Shown here in pieces: positions 1 through 8,300 of a DNA stretch of 21,323 bases. The notes beneath the pieces were generated by a model, which saw nothing but the letters and a program-made list of their open reading frames with translations, made no database searches and was not told the DNA's origin. The translations under genes and the position numbers were made by a program. The number at the start of each line of letters is the position of its first letter. The stretch's first letter is position 1. Origin of the DNA: Verrucomicrobiota bacterium (GTDB taxonomy: Bacteria; Verrucomicrobiota; Verrucomicrobiia; Limisphaerales; UBA8199); NCBI GenBank assembly GCA_026397855.1, contig JAPLUA010000229.1, positions 1-21,323 on the forward strand. Reading direction: 5' to 3'.

Positions 1-1188
1 GATATCGTGCTCAGCCACGGGTCCGGCCCCTATATCTACGACCTTACCGGCCGGCGCTACCTCGATTTGGGCGGCGGCATCGCGGTCAGCTCGCTGGGCC
101 ACGCGCACCCGGCCATCACCGAGGCGTTGGTCGAGCAGTCGCGCAAGGTCATTCACACCTCGAATTTCTACTACCACGAGCCGCAGGGCCGGCTGGCGCA
201 GGCGCTGGTCAGCCTCATCGGCCCCGGCAAATGCTTCTTCTGCAACAGCGGCGTCGAGGCCAACGAGGGCCTGTTCAAGCTCGCCCGCAAGTTCGGCCAC
301 GACGAGGGCCGGTTCGAGGTTCTCACCACCACGAACTCTTTTCACGGGCGGACGCTGGCCGCCATTGCCGCCACCGGGCAGGAGAAGGTCAAGAAAGGGT
401 TCGAGCCGAGCGTCCCGGGATTCCGGCAGGTGCCCTACAACGATCTCGCAGCCATGCGCGCCGCGCTCTCACCTGCGACCGCCGCGATCATGGTGGAAGG
501 AATCCAGGGGGAAGGCGGCGTGACTCCCGCCACGCCTGAATACCTGCTTGGCCTGCGCCGGTTGTGCGACGAGAAGAAACTCCTGCTGCTCATGGACAGC
601 GTGCAATGTGGCCATTTCCGCAGCGGACGATTCCAGAGCTTCCAGCGCATCCTCGAAGGCGTGCCTGGGGGCGAGAGCTTCCTGCCGGACGGCATCTCGA
701 TGGCCAAGTCGCTGGGCGGCGGGTTTCCCATTGGCGCATTCTGGGTGAGATCGCCTTACGCCGACCTGCTGGGTGCGGGCACGCACGGCACGACCTACGG
801 CGGCTCGCCGCTCGCCTGCGCAGTGGCCCTGAAGATTCTTGAAGTGATCGAGCGCGAGAAGCTGGCTGACAATGTGCGCCAGACCGGCGCTTTCCTGAAA
901 TCCGGCCTGGGACAGCTCGCACAGAAATATCCTGGCGTGATCCGGACCGTGCGCGGGCTGGGCCTGATGCTGGGCATCGAGCTGACGCCCAATATTCCCA
1001 AGCTCTCATCCGACAGCGGGAAAACGCAGGCGGTCCAGCTTGCGAACCTCCTGCATGCCGCCGGGATGCTGGCAATTCCCGCTGGCACACAGATTATGCG
1101 TTTTCTGCCGCCGCTTAACCTGCGGCAGAGCGAAGCGGAGGAAGGGTTAAAGATACTTGAATCGGTAGTTGTCTCCCTGGCGGAGTAA
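1..1188 (+). CDS. argD: Acetylornithine aminotransferase, 5' end missing
   Basis: PLP-dependent class III aminotransferase. The family converts N-acetylglutamate semialdehyde to N2-acetylornithine with glutamate as amino donor, in the cytoplasm. The reading frame is already open at base 1, so the gene begins upstream; about 395 residues are visible and by family length only the first 15-25 are missing. Visible motifs (numbered from window base 1) are SGVEANE near 83-89, the cofactor-contacting Asp in MDSVQCG near 199, the Schiff-base Lys in SMAKSLGGG at about 236, and HGTTYGGSPLA near 262. The usual DEVQ motif reads DSVQ here. argF follows 39 bases downstream on the same strand, which supports an arginine role over the related ornithine or GABA aminotransferases. 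Confidence 0.93.
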   Translation, partial: DIVLSHGSGPYIYDLTGRRYLDLGGGIAVSSLGHAHPAITEALVEQSRKVIHTSNFYYHEPQGRLAQALVSLIGPGKCFFCNSGVEANEGLFKLARKFGHDEGRFEVLTTTNSFHGRTLAAIAATGQEKVKKGFEPSVPGFRQVPYNDLAAMRAALSPATAAIMVEGIQGEGGVTPATPEYLLGLRRLCDEKKLLLLMDSVQCGHFRSGRFQSFQRILEGVPGGESFLPDGISMAKSLGGGFPIGAFWVRSPYADLLGAGTHGTTYGGSPLACAVALKILEVIEREKLADNVRQTGAFLKSGLGQLAQKYPGVIRTVRGLGLMLGIELTPNIPKLSSDSGKTQAVQLANLLHAAGMLAIPAGTQIMRFLPPLNLRQSEAEEGLKILESVVVSLAE

Positions 1189-1194
1189 AATAGA

Positions 1195-1224
1195 TAGGAC
1201 AGGCGGGATGCCTATCCTAATTTT
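1195..1224 (+). terminator. Hairpin between argD and argF
   Basis: Arms 1195-1204 (TAGGACAGGC) and 1210-1219 (GCCTATCCTA) pair over 10 positions with a single C/A mismatch around a 5-base loop, followed by AATTTT. It fills most of the 39-base argD-argF gap and ends only about 9 bases before the argF start codon. It could be a weak intrinsic terminator, an attenuator, or a processing/mRNA-stability site that lowers argF expression relative to argD. The T tract is short, so full termination is doubtful. Function is inferred from structure and position only. Confidence 0.45.
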
Positions 1225-1227
1225 GAG

Positions 1228-2145
1228 ATGAAACACCTGTTGAGCATTGAAGCGCTGGCTCGGGCGGACATGGATCAAATCCTGGCTGACGCCGTGTCGC
1301 TAAAGAAACAACGCGGCCATCACGCAAACCAACCGCTGGTCGGGCAGACCTGGGCCATGATCTTCTCCAAGTCCTCAACCCGCACGCGGGTATCCTTTGA
1401 GGTTGGCATTCGCGAACTGGGCGGCGGGGTCATTTTCCTGCCTTCCAGCGAGCTGCAGCTTGGGCGCGGCGAGCCGATCAAAGACACCGCGAGGGTGATG
1501 GGCCGCATGGTGCATGGCGTCGTGTTCCGCACGTTCGCCCAGAGCGACGTCGAGGAGTTTGCGCACTACGCCGCCATCCCCACCATCAACGCCCTGACGG
1601 ACCATGAACATCCCTGCCAGATCCTGACGGATATCTTCAGCTTCCAGGAAAAGCGAGGCCCCATCCAAGGGAAGGTGGTCACGTTCATCGGCGACGGCGC
1701 GGGGAACATGGCGAACTCGTGGATGTTTGCCGCCGGCAAAGCCAGCTTTGAATTGCGCATCGCATCGCCCAAAGCCTTCCAGCCGTCCGCGGACATGGTC
1801 AAGCGGGCGGGCGGAAGGATCGTGGTCACCGAGGATGTCAAGGCTGCCGCCACGGGCGCGGACCTGCTCTACACGGACGTCTGGGTCTCGATGGGCAAAG
1901 AGGTTGAATCCGCCAGCCGCATCCAGCAGATGAACGGCTACCAGATCAATGCGGGCGTAGTGGCGCTAGCCAGGCCGGGCGCGCTCGTGATGCACTGCCT
2001 GCCGGCCTATCGCGGCAAGGAAATTGACGAAGCGACCTTCGAGGCGAACGCCCAAACCATCTTCGACGAATCCGAGAATCGCCTGCACGTGCAGAAGGCG
2101 ATTCTTTGCTGGCTGGTGGGGTCGAGCGTGAAGCGTGAAACGTGA
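1228..2145 (+). CDS. argF: Ornithine carbamoyltransferase
   Basis: Transfers the carbamoyl group from carbamoyl phosphate to ornithine, giving citrulline, in cytoplasmic arginine biosynthesis. The 305-residue length is normal for the family. The carbamoyl-phosphate loop KSSTRTR is at 48-54, HPCQILTD at 128-135, the ornithine-binding D..SMG signature sits in DVWVSMG in the C-terminal domain, and the catalytic HCLP occurs as HCLPAYRG at 256-263. The ATG at 1228 is the natural start; no strong ribosome-binding site is visible because the inter-gene hairpin comes almost up to it. Pairing with argD agrees with the assignment. The last residues (SVKRET) are encoded by a period-7 word repeat that runs across the stop codon, so the C-terminal tail is probably not conserved. 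Confidence 0.95.
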   Translation: MKHLLSIEALARADMDQILADAVSLKKQRGHHANQPLVGQTWAMIFSKSSTRTRVSFEVGIRELGGGVIFLPSSELQLGRGEPIKDTARVMGRMVHGVVFRTFAQSDVEEFAHYAAIPTINALTDHEHPCQILTDIFSFQEKRGPIQGKVVTFIGDGAGNMANSWMFAAGKASFELRIASPKAFQPSADMVKRAGGRIVVTEDVKAAATGADLLYTDVWVSMGKEVESASRIQQMNGYQINAGVVALARPGALVMHCLPAYRGKEIDEATFEANAQTIFDESENRLHVQKAILCWLVGSSVKRET

Positions 2146-2184
2146 AATGCGTTTGAGCTTGTGCGATTCGACGCTCTGACGCTC
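2122..2184. repeat. Short word repeat with inverted counterpart, argF / SurA-like convergent ends
   Basis: Four tandem 7-base words, GAGCGTG, AAGCGTG, AAACGTG and the degenerate AAATGCG, occupy 2124-2151 and cross the argF stop codon (2143-2145). Two 8-base words, CGACGCTC and TGACGCTC (2169-2184), lie on the other side and are near reverse complements: GAGCGT 2124-2129 pairs with ACGCTC 2179-2184, and AGCGT 2132-2136 with ACGCT 2171-2175. The result is an imperfect 11-bp stem over a roughly 34-base loop between two convergent genes. It could act as a two-way terminator or may just be a mobile or expanding word repeat. There is no T tract on either side. Confidence 0.6.
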
Positions 2185-2185
2185 C

Positions 2186-3868
2186 CTACGACTTCTTCGC
2201 CTTGGTGCCCGGAGCCAGTGTGGGCGCAGTCCGCGGCTGACCCAGGGGAGTATCCTTCAATCCGATGGATGCCTGTTTGCTGAACCACTCGTTGAAAGCC
2301 TCGTTTTGGCGGCTCTGGCGGACGTAATTGATGAAGGCAGGCATGGCTGCATCCATTCGCGCCTGATCCAGGGGCAGCTTGGATTTCACATGAAGAATCA
2401 CGCCGCCATCCGCGGTTGGCTGAAAGGCGCTGACTTTCCCGGGGGCCGTGCTGAAGGCGAGCTGCTTGAGCTGGTTTAGATTGACGCGGTCTTCGAGGCC
2501 GGGTAGGTCGCGGGAGCTGATGGAGAGGGGAGGTAACGGCACCAGGTCGAGCTTGGCCGCAGCGCAAATGGCGGAGAAGATTTTCCCCTGCGCCAAACCG
2601 TTGGTGAGGCTCTGGTAGAACGCCATTCCCGCACTGCGGGCGAGCGCCTTGGACTGTTCTTCCTTGTAATCGGCAACCACCTGGCTGCGAATCTGGTCCA
2701 AGGATGGAATCTCGCTGGGAATCTTCTTGTTGAAGGCGATCACGTAGGCGGCATCGCGGCCCACCAACGGACCGGCCAAGGGGTCTTCCAGCGTCCTGCC
2801 AAACGCGCGTTGGACAAAATCCTGTCCGACCTCCAGATCCCTGGGGCCCTTCTCCCGGTCGAAGGGCGCGGTCACTCCCACAACAAGCCCTTTATCCTTG
2901 GCCGCCTTGAGGAAGCTCTCGACGCGGATCGGGTCCATGTCAAAAAGCGGGTTGGCAAACTCGATGGCCTGTTTGCGGGCGCTTTGAGCCTGCAATTCCT
3001 TGAGCCGGAGTTCGCGGACCTTCGTGTGCGCCTGCTCCACCGTGGCCACCTTCAGTTCGCGCAGGAAATTGGTTCCGCCCTGCCGATAGGCCTCGTCAAT
3101 CTGGCTGTCCAGGTTGGTCATCCGAGCCAACTCCCGCGTAGCCTCCGCGAGGTAATTGGTGAAGTCGAACTGGACGTAGCTGACCTGCACACGGTCCGGG
3201 AGCCGGTAGCTCGCCAGCCGGTTGGTATAGAATTCGGCGATCGCGCTGGAAGTCGGGGACACTTTGTCCAGGTAGCTCGATCCGGGGAAGAATACAGCCT
3301 CGGTTGACAGTTCCTCATGCTCGCGCCGATAAAGGTCGCGGGCCTCCTGTGGCGTGACCAATTTGCCGCTCAGGCCGACGACCCCAATCAATTCCTGGAT
3401 GCCCAAATAATGGTCCACAAACCGCTCAAAGTCCTCCATCGTCAGGCTGTGGGGCAGAAGCACCTGCTTTTCGAACACGACCGGCGAACTGACCCCCGCG
3501 CGCTGAAGCTGGCTGAGCATGGCCTTGGCAGTCTGGGCCGCCACGTCGCTGCCGATCTGGATGCCCATCTGCTTCTGCTTCTGCGCCAGCAGAAGCCACT
3601 TGTAAGATTCGGCCTCAAGATCCTTCTTCTCGCCCTCTTCCGGCCAGCGCCCGTTCATGAAGAACATGCGCAGCTCAACCTCGCGCCAGGCGTTGGCAAA
3701 ATCATCCGGCGTCACCTTCTCGCCGTTGATGGACCCGTAATTGGCCGGACCGCGGCGCGAGTCGTTCATCCTCGAATAAGGCGAGAAAAAGATGACAAAA
3801 CTTATAATGATGACTGTGATGATAATTGCCCACAGCCAGGTTTGATGCTTACGTATCGTCCCAAACAT
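2186..3868 (-). CDS. SurA/PpiD-like membrane-anchored periplasmic chaperone
   Basis: Protein of 560 residues with one N-terminal membrane segment (about 11-30) after a short basic cytoplasmic tail, so the bulk is predicted to be periplasmic. The layout is that of PpiD/SurA-type folding factors: N-terminal anchor, helical chaperone region (about 45-200), a central charged helical stretch, and C-terminal segments with weak resemblance to parvulin strands. No full parvulin signature is evident, so prolyl isomerase activity is doubtful and a chaperone role is more likely. The ATG at 3868 is preferred over a non-ATG codon 35 residues upstream because it places the membrane anchor right at the N-terminus. 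The last residues are Lys-rich. It is transcribed towards argF and away from the lipoprotein gene. Confidence 0.75.
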   Translation of the reverse strand: MFGTIRKHQTWLWAIIITVIIISFVIFFSPYSRMNDSRRGPANYGSINGEKVTPDDFANAWREVELRMFFMNGRWPEEGEKKDLEAESYKWLLLAQKQKQMGIQIGSDVAAQTAKAMLSQLQRAGVSSPVVFEKQVLLPHSLTMEDFERFVDHYLGIQELIGVVGLSGKLVTPQEARDLYRREHEELSTEAVFFPGSSYLDKVSPTSSAIAEFYTNRLASYRLPDRVQVSYVQFDFTNYLAEATRELARMTNLDSQIDEAYRQGGTNFLRELKVATVEQAHTKVRELRLKELQAQSARKQAIEFANPLFDMDPIRVESFLKAAKDKGLVVGVTAPFDREKGPRDLEVGQDFVQRAFGRTLEDPLAGPLVGRDAAYVIAFNKKIPSEIPSLDQIRSQVVADYKEEQSKALARSAGMAFYQSLTNGLAQGKIFSAICAAAKLDLVPLPPLSISSRDLPGLEDRVNLNQLKQLAFSTAPGKVSAFQPTADGGVILHVKSKLPLDQARMDAAMPAFINYVRQSRQNEAFNEWFSKQASIGLKDTPLGQPRTAPTLAPGTKAKKS

Positions 3869-3894
3869 AAAATAAATGCGCGTTAGGAACCGAT

Positions 3895-3924
3895 ACCTTA
3901 GCCATCTTTCACAAGGCCGGTCAA
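3895..3924 (-). promoter_or_regulatory. Candidate sigma70-type promoter for the SurA/PpiD-like gene
   Basis: On the minus strand, TTGACC (complement of 3919-3924) matches the -35 consensus at 5 of 6 positions. It is followed after 18 bases by TAAGGT (complement of 3895-3900), a 3-of-6 match to -10. Transcription would begin about 20 bases before the ATG at 3868, inside the 107-base divergent region shared with the lipoprotein gene. The weak -10 keeps confidence low. Confidence 0.3.
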
Positions 3925-3975
3925 ACGCAAAATCCGCCTTTACATGAGATCGGCCCTTTGCCACGCTAGACAAGT

Positions 3976-4353
3976 ATGATGAAGAAATTCCTGCCGGTAT
4001 TATTTCTGCCGCTCCTGCTGGCCGGCTGCGCCACCGCTTTTACCAATCTGACGCCCCTTCAGCAGGCCCGCAACCCGAAGAACTTGTATCCGGTTGAAGT
4101 GGCCCTGGACTGCAGCCAGCAAACCCTGCGCTGGGAGAGTATCCGCCCGCAAATCCTTGTCGGGAAAAACACCTACCCGATGCGCTCCACCCTTCTGATG
4201 ACCAACCGCTGGGAGGGCATGGTGCCGGTTCCCCCGGGAACCGAGAGCGTCACCTACCGCTACAAGTTCGACTACGACTGCAATTCGTTCGGCAAGCCCA
4301 AGCCGGCCAGCCGCATCTCGCGCGAATACACCTTGAGCGTCAAGGGTCAGTAA
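3976..4353 (+). CDS. Small predicted outer-membrane or periplasmic lipoprotein
   Basis: A 125-residue protein with a clear lipoprotein signal: basic start MMKK, hydrophobic core, and lipobox LLAGC with the acylated Cys at 18. The mature part appears rich in beta strands and has two further Cys (46 and 102), which could form a disulfide in the periplasm. No known family is recognised. Two adjacent ATG codons (3976, 3979) could both serve as start. Asp is absent directly after the lipid Cys (residue 19 is Ala), so by the enterobacterial +2 rule it would go to the outer membrane; whether that rule applies here is unknown. The 3' end overlaps by 7 bases with the convergent helicase-partner gene. 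Confidence 0.75.
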   Translation: MMKKFLPVLFLPLLLAGCATAFTNLTPLQQARNPKNLYPVEVALDCSQQTLRWESIRPQILVGKNTYPMRSTLLMTNRWEGMVPVPPGTESVTYRYKFDYDCNSFGKPKPASRISREYTLSVKGQ

Positions 4354-5357
4354 ACCCTGAACCAGCGCCGGGCCCGGGGCACCAGCCTCGCCTCCAGCGT
4401 TTCGGCCTGACGGCCCATCTCCACCTGGAGCTGACACCGCCAGGCCGGCTCCGCCACCAGCAGCAGCGCATCGAAATGCGGATGCACCCGGATCTCATGC
4501 CTCGCCACCTGGTCGGCCCGCCGGCGCGTGTGCTCCGCCTTGGCCGCGGCCAGGCGTTCGGATGTCTTTAGCTTTGCGCTGCCGCTCGTGCTGCGGGCGG
4601 CGCGGTCCGCCAGCTCCTGCTCGTAATTGGCAAAGTAATCGTCAATCCGGTCCAGTTCACGGCGTAAGTAATTCTCCTGCCGAGCGCGAATACCGGCCAA
4701 CTCTTGTGCCAGGTCCGCTTCGAGTGCCTCCCTCACCCAAACGTCCCAACGGGCCGGGTCCGGGGTGGGCCAGGCCATGCCGGCACCCGGCTCCGGGTCG
4801 GCCCGGGCGAAGCTGACCTCCCGGGCCAGGGACTCGTCCGGCTCACCGTCGGACAGGGAAATCGCCAGACGGCGCAGCGACCAGTGCTGGTCAATCGCCT
4901 GGATTTCACACCGCACCAGGGCCACGAGTGAGAAATGGAACTCGCTTTTGAACGGCGCAGCCAGTCGCCAGCGTGTCGTGCCCGGGAACTGCGCCCGCCA
5001 GAGCTTTTCCGTGACGCCGGGATCCGGCACCTGGGCACGGGTTTCGCCCGCCAACACAACCCGCTCCAACGGCAGCGGCGAGGGGCGAAGGGCCTCCGCC
5101 AGCCGGAATGTCAGAGGGCAGCCGGGGAAGACTTCGCGCGCCGAGTCGCGTGCGCCCGCGGCATCGGCGGAGGCAAAGTGGAGCTCGATTTCGTGGAGTG
5201 CCCCGCCGGGGTTCCACAGCTCTGCAGCCCGCCCCTCGGCTACGATATCAAGGCGGTCGTGCCAGGTGCGCTCACAGAGCGCGCCCAGCGAGCCGAAGCC
5301 CTGCTCGTAAAAATCCACCAGTGCGGCGGGATCGTAAGCCAGCCGGTCAAGCCTCAT
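4347..5357 (-). CDS. Coiled-coil partner protein of the SNF2-type helicase
   Basis: A 336-residue cytoplasmic protein with no signal peptide or membrane segment. Residues 1-200 look like a mixed alpha/beta domain of unknown family. Residues about 207-285 are strongly charged and helical (many Glu, Arg and Ala), predicted as coiled coil. A short beta segment (HPHFDALLLVAEPAW, about 292-306) and a basic Arg-rich tail end the protein. From memory of the family, this coiled-coil-then-strand order resembles the region that follows the helicase core in some single-chain bacterial SNF2/HepA helicases, so it may be a detached C-terminal module; this is inference. Its ATG overlaps the helicase stop codon (ATGA, 5354-5357), which implies translational coupling and probably a complex of the two proteins. 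Confidence 0.7.
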   Translation of the reverse strand: MRLDRLAYDPAALVDFYEQGFGSLGALCERTWHDRLDIVAEGRAAELWNPGGALHEIELHFASADAAGARDSAREVFPGCPLTFRLAEALRPSPLPLERVVLAGETRAQVPDPGVTEKLWRAQFPGTTRWRLAAPFKSEFHFSLVALVRCEIQAIDQHWSLRRLAISLSDGEPDESLAREVSFARADPEPGAGMAWPTPDPARWDVWVREALEADLAQELAGIRARQENYLRRELDRIDDYFANYEQELADRAARSTSGSAKLKTSERLAAAKAEHTRRRADQVARHEIRVHPHFDALLLVAEPAWRCQLQVEMGRQAETLEARLVPRARRWFRVY

Positions 5358-8287
5358 AGCGACTCATAGTCCTTCTTGAACAGGGTTTCATCCAGCTCCT
5401 TCACCTCTCCGTAGGCATCGCGCGCGGCGGCCAGCTCGTTCCCCAGGCCCGCCAGCGCCTCAGCCACACGACCCTCGCTCTCGCGCCAGCGGCGGAGCAC
5501 CTCCTCGGCGAATTCGTCGCTGGTGAAGCGGTCGCCCAGGACGAGCCCGGTTTCGCCGACGACCAGCTCGAAGAGATTGAGCTTCTCCTGGAGTATCTCC
5601 AGCAGGTGCTCTTGCAGGGTGCCGGCCTGGACGAAATTGTAGATGCGGACCGGGTGGCGCTGGCCGAGGCGATGGAGCCGGCCGATGCGTTGCTCGATTT
5701 CCATCGGGTTCCACGGCAGGTCGAAGTTGGCCAGGCGATGGGAGAACTGGAGGTTGCGACCCTCGGTGCCGCTGTGCGTCAGGAGCAGCGCTCCGCCGCG
5801 CGCGTGGAACTCCTCCGTGATAGGCTGGCGCTCGGGCGGGGGTGTCGAGCCGTTGATGACAAAGGTCTCCACGCCCGCGCGGCGGAGCTCCAAGGCCAGG
5901 GCGGCCTGGGTTTGCAGGAACTGGGTGAAGATCACCGCCCCGCCCTCCACGCGGGTCAGCGGCGCGAGCAGCCCGCACTTGCGCTGCCAGCTCCCCTCCA
6001 GCGGCGCCTGCTCGCGCCAGGCGCCAGCCGCGGCGCGGTCCGGAAACTTCAGCAGCGCCTCGCGCCAGGCGGCCGGGCTGCTGCCCGCTGCCTGCAGGAG
6101 CAACCTTCCCCAAAGGCTCGCCTGGCTCGGGCTGAGCCTGGCCAGGCAGGCTCGGAATTCAGTCTCCCATTGCTGCCAGAAGGCCCGCTCGGCTTCGTCC
6201 GGCTCGAACAGGACGGTCTCGGCACGGCGCGACGGGAGCTGGATGCCGGCGTTGGCGCGCGTGTTGCGAATCATGACCTGCCCAAGCAGGCGGCGGAGCT
6301 CCTCTGGCTCCCGCGGCTGGCGGGGGCGTTTCGGGTCAATAAAGCGCGCCCGGAACTCCTTGGGAGTCGGAAGCTGGCCAGGCTGGAGGAGCGTGACCAG
6401 GTTGTAGAGTTCCTCCAGCGAGTTCTGGACCGGGGTGGCAGTCAGCAGCAGCAGGAACTGCCGCGGCAAGGCGTTGACTGCCTGCCAGGCCTGCGACTCG
6501 CGATTGCGCAAGTAGTGGGCCTCATCCACGATCAGAATATCCCAGTTGATCTGCCGGGCGATCTCGAGCTGCGCGGGCTGCTTGAGGGTGTGGAGGCTGG
6601 CCACCAGGGCCGGGTTTTCACGCCAGAACTTCTGCGCATCCCCGCGCGCGGCGGCGTGGTTGGTGGTCGCTGTCGCAAGGCCGAACTTGTCGCTCAGCTC
6701 CTCCTCCCACTGGTCCACCAGCGACGGGACGGTGAGCACCAGGAAGCGTTTGACCATGCCGCGCGTCAGCAACTCCTTGAGCACCAGGCCGGCCTCGATG
6801 GTCTTGCCCAGCCCCACTTCATCGGATAGCAGCGCTCGCCCACGCAAGGGACCGAGCACCCGCAATGCCGTGCGCACCTGGTATTCCAGCCGCTCCACCC
6901 GGCAGTGTGGCAGGCAGAGCAGGTCGTCGGACTGGTTGGAAACCCACCACAACGCAGCCCGCTCGCGCAGGTGATAATGGCGCAGGTCGGCGAGTGGAAA
7001 AGTCGTCTCCTGAAGCTCAAGCCGCGGCAGCTCAATGTTCACCGGCACCGTGGGCAGCGGAAGCCGTTCGGCGACCGGCGCATGGGCGGCACGGTCGGTT
7101 TTCAGTGCCGCGGCTTTCTTTGCGTCGGCCGCCCTTTTGGCCTCCTCGGCCCGCTGCTCGCGGAGGTGTCGCTCCCGGGCCATGCGCTCCATGTTCTCCC
7201 GGAGCCGCGCCAAATCCTCTTCGCGCTTGCGCTCCTTGCGCAGAAACCGCCGCTCGCTCTGCTCCATCTCCGCAAGCATCAGCGGGTCCGCCTCTTCCAT
7301 CGCCTTGGCCATCGGTGAGAAATTGGCACTCAGGACTTCGGCCATGGCTTTGATATTCTCACCCAGCCAATCCCAAGGCGCTTCCGAGCGATCAATGGGA
7401 TGCTCCTGGCGCCGGACCAAAGGCCCGCCACCCGGCGGCTGTCTGACGGAAAAGATGGTTACCCTGCCGGGATCAACCGGGTAAAGGGCGGCCCAGCGGT
7501 GGATCGCCGCCCGGATGGAGTTGAGATGGTGGGTGGAGGTGGAACTCTCCCGCCGGCCTTCCAACTGGATGCTCCAGGTCAACTCATCGCGGTCCGTGCA
7601 TCGGACATGGCCGGATGCCCTCGGCTGCGGGCTCCCCGGATCGCTCCAGTCGAGTTGGATGAAGCCCCGGGCGATTTCCAGCGTAATGCAGAGCTGGAGG
7701 CCGGGACTTTGCTCCGGCCCGGGTCCGACGGGCGCATCATTGCCTGGCACACCCATCCAGTAACGGGCCAGCGCCAGGGCCGCCGATTGTAGCTGCTTCT
7801 CGGTATTCTTTTGACTGAACACAACGCCCATTCTCTCCAGCAGTTGCGTAAACCGATGGATCTCGGCACCCAGCCATTTCCAGGGCGGTTCATACGGGGG
7901 AATAAGAAGCTTGTAATGAAGGCCCGCTTTGACCGGGCCTATGTCCAAGTTTGAGAATATCCGCACCTCCACACATTCATCCGGAACGGGCAGCCGCTTG
8001 CGCACGCGATTCACCAGCGCCCGGGCAGATGTCCCTCGGCTGCCGCAGCTATCCCTTTCCATGCGGCCCCCCATTTTAAGCTCCCACCCGAGCAGGTAAT
8101 GCGGGGAAGCGCCCTCTGAGACCAACCCCAGCAACCCAAAGGCCAGGGGCTCCCGCGAACCATCTTGATGCCAGTGAAAGAAGAAACAACCCTGCCTGAC
8201 GTCGAAGGTGACCACCAGGCGCAATGGCCCCGGCCCCGGAGTTCCCTGGGAACCTCCAGCGGTGTTGGAAAACTCAGTTTGCTCCAT
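5354..8287 (-). CDS. SNF2/HepA-type helicase-like ATPase with duplicated N-terminal domain
   Basis: A 977-residue superfamily 2 ATPase. The core begins near 440 and has Walker A (DEVGLGKT, about 489-496), DEAH (588-591), motif III TATPVQN (616-622) and motif VI QRIGRLHRLGQ (866-876), followed by the LNLFELVVGE segment typical of HepA/RapA-like proteins. Such proteins translocate on double-stranded DNA or remodel protein-DNA complexes such as RNA polymerase. The N-terminus is unusual: two copies of one domain (about 22-157 and 197-325) precede a highly charged coiled coil (about 327-397). The ATG at 8287 is chosen because GAGGG lies just upstream; a TTG 24 bases earlier would overlap the preceding gene. 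No nuclease, methylase or protease domain is present. Confidence 0.9.
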   Translation of the reverse strand: MEQTEFSNTAGGSQGTPGPGPLRLVVTFDVRQGCFFFHWHQDGSREPLAFGLLGLVSEGASPHYLLGWELKMGGRMERDSCGSRGTSARALVNRVRKRLPVPDECVEVRIFSNLDIGPVKAGLHYKLLIPPYEPPWKWLGAEIHRFTQLLERMGVVFSQKNTEKQLQSAALALARYWMGVPGNDAPVGPGPEQSPGLQLCITLEIARGFIQLDWSDPGSPQPRASGHVRCTDRDELTWSIQLEGRRESSTSTHHLNSIRAAIHRWAALYPVDPGRVTIFSVRQPPGGGPLVRRQEHPIDRSEAPWDWLGENIKAMAEVLSANFSPMAKAMEEADPLMLAEMEQSERRFLRKERKREEDLARLRENMERMARERHLREQRAEEAKRAADAKKAAALKTDRAAHAPVAERLPLPTVPVNIELPRLELQETTFPLADLRHYHLRERAALWWVSNQSDDLLCLPHCRVERLEYQVRTALRVLGPLRGRALLSDEVGLGKTIEAGLVLKELLTRGMVKRFLVLTVPSLVDQWEEELSDKFGLATATTNHAAARGDAQKFWRENPALVASLHTLKQPAQLEIARQINWDILIVDEAHYLRNRESQAWQAVNALPRQFLLLLTATPVQNSLEELYNLVTLLQPGQLPTPKEFRARFIDPKRPRQPREPEELRRLLGQVMIRNTRANAGIQLPSRRAETVLFEPDEAERAFWQQWETEFRACLARLSPSQASLWGRLLLQAAGSSPAAWREALLKFPDRAAAGAWREQAPLEGSWQRKCGLLAPLTRVEGGAVIFTQFLQTQAALALELRRAGVETFVINGSTPPPERQPITEEFHARGGALLLTHSGTEGRNLQFSHRLANFDLPWNPMEIEQRIGRLHRLGQRHPVRIYNFVQAGTLQEHLLEILQEKLNLFELVVGETGLVLGDRFTSDEFAEEVLRRWRESEGRVAEALAGLGNELAAARDAYGEVKELDETLFKKDYESL

Positions 8288-8300
8288 GCCCTCGCGACCG

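Noticed and set aside
5606..6829. Long open frame antisense to the helicase (407 codons)
   Set aside because: The sense strand carries all helicase motifs over the same bases; the antisense product is a composition-driven shadow.
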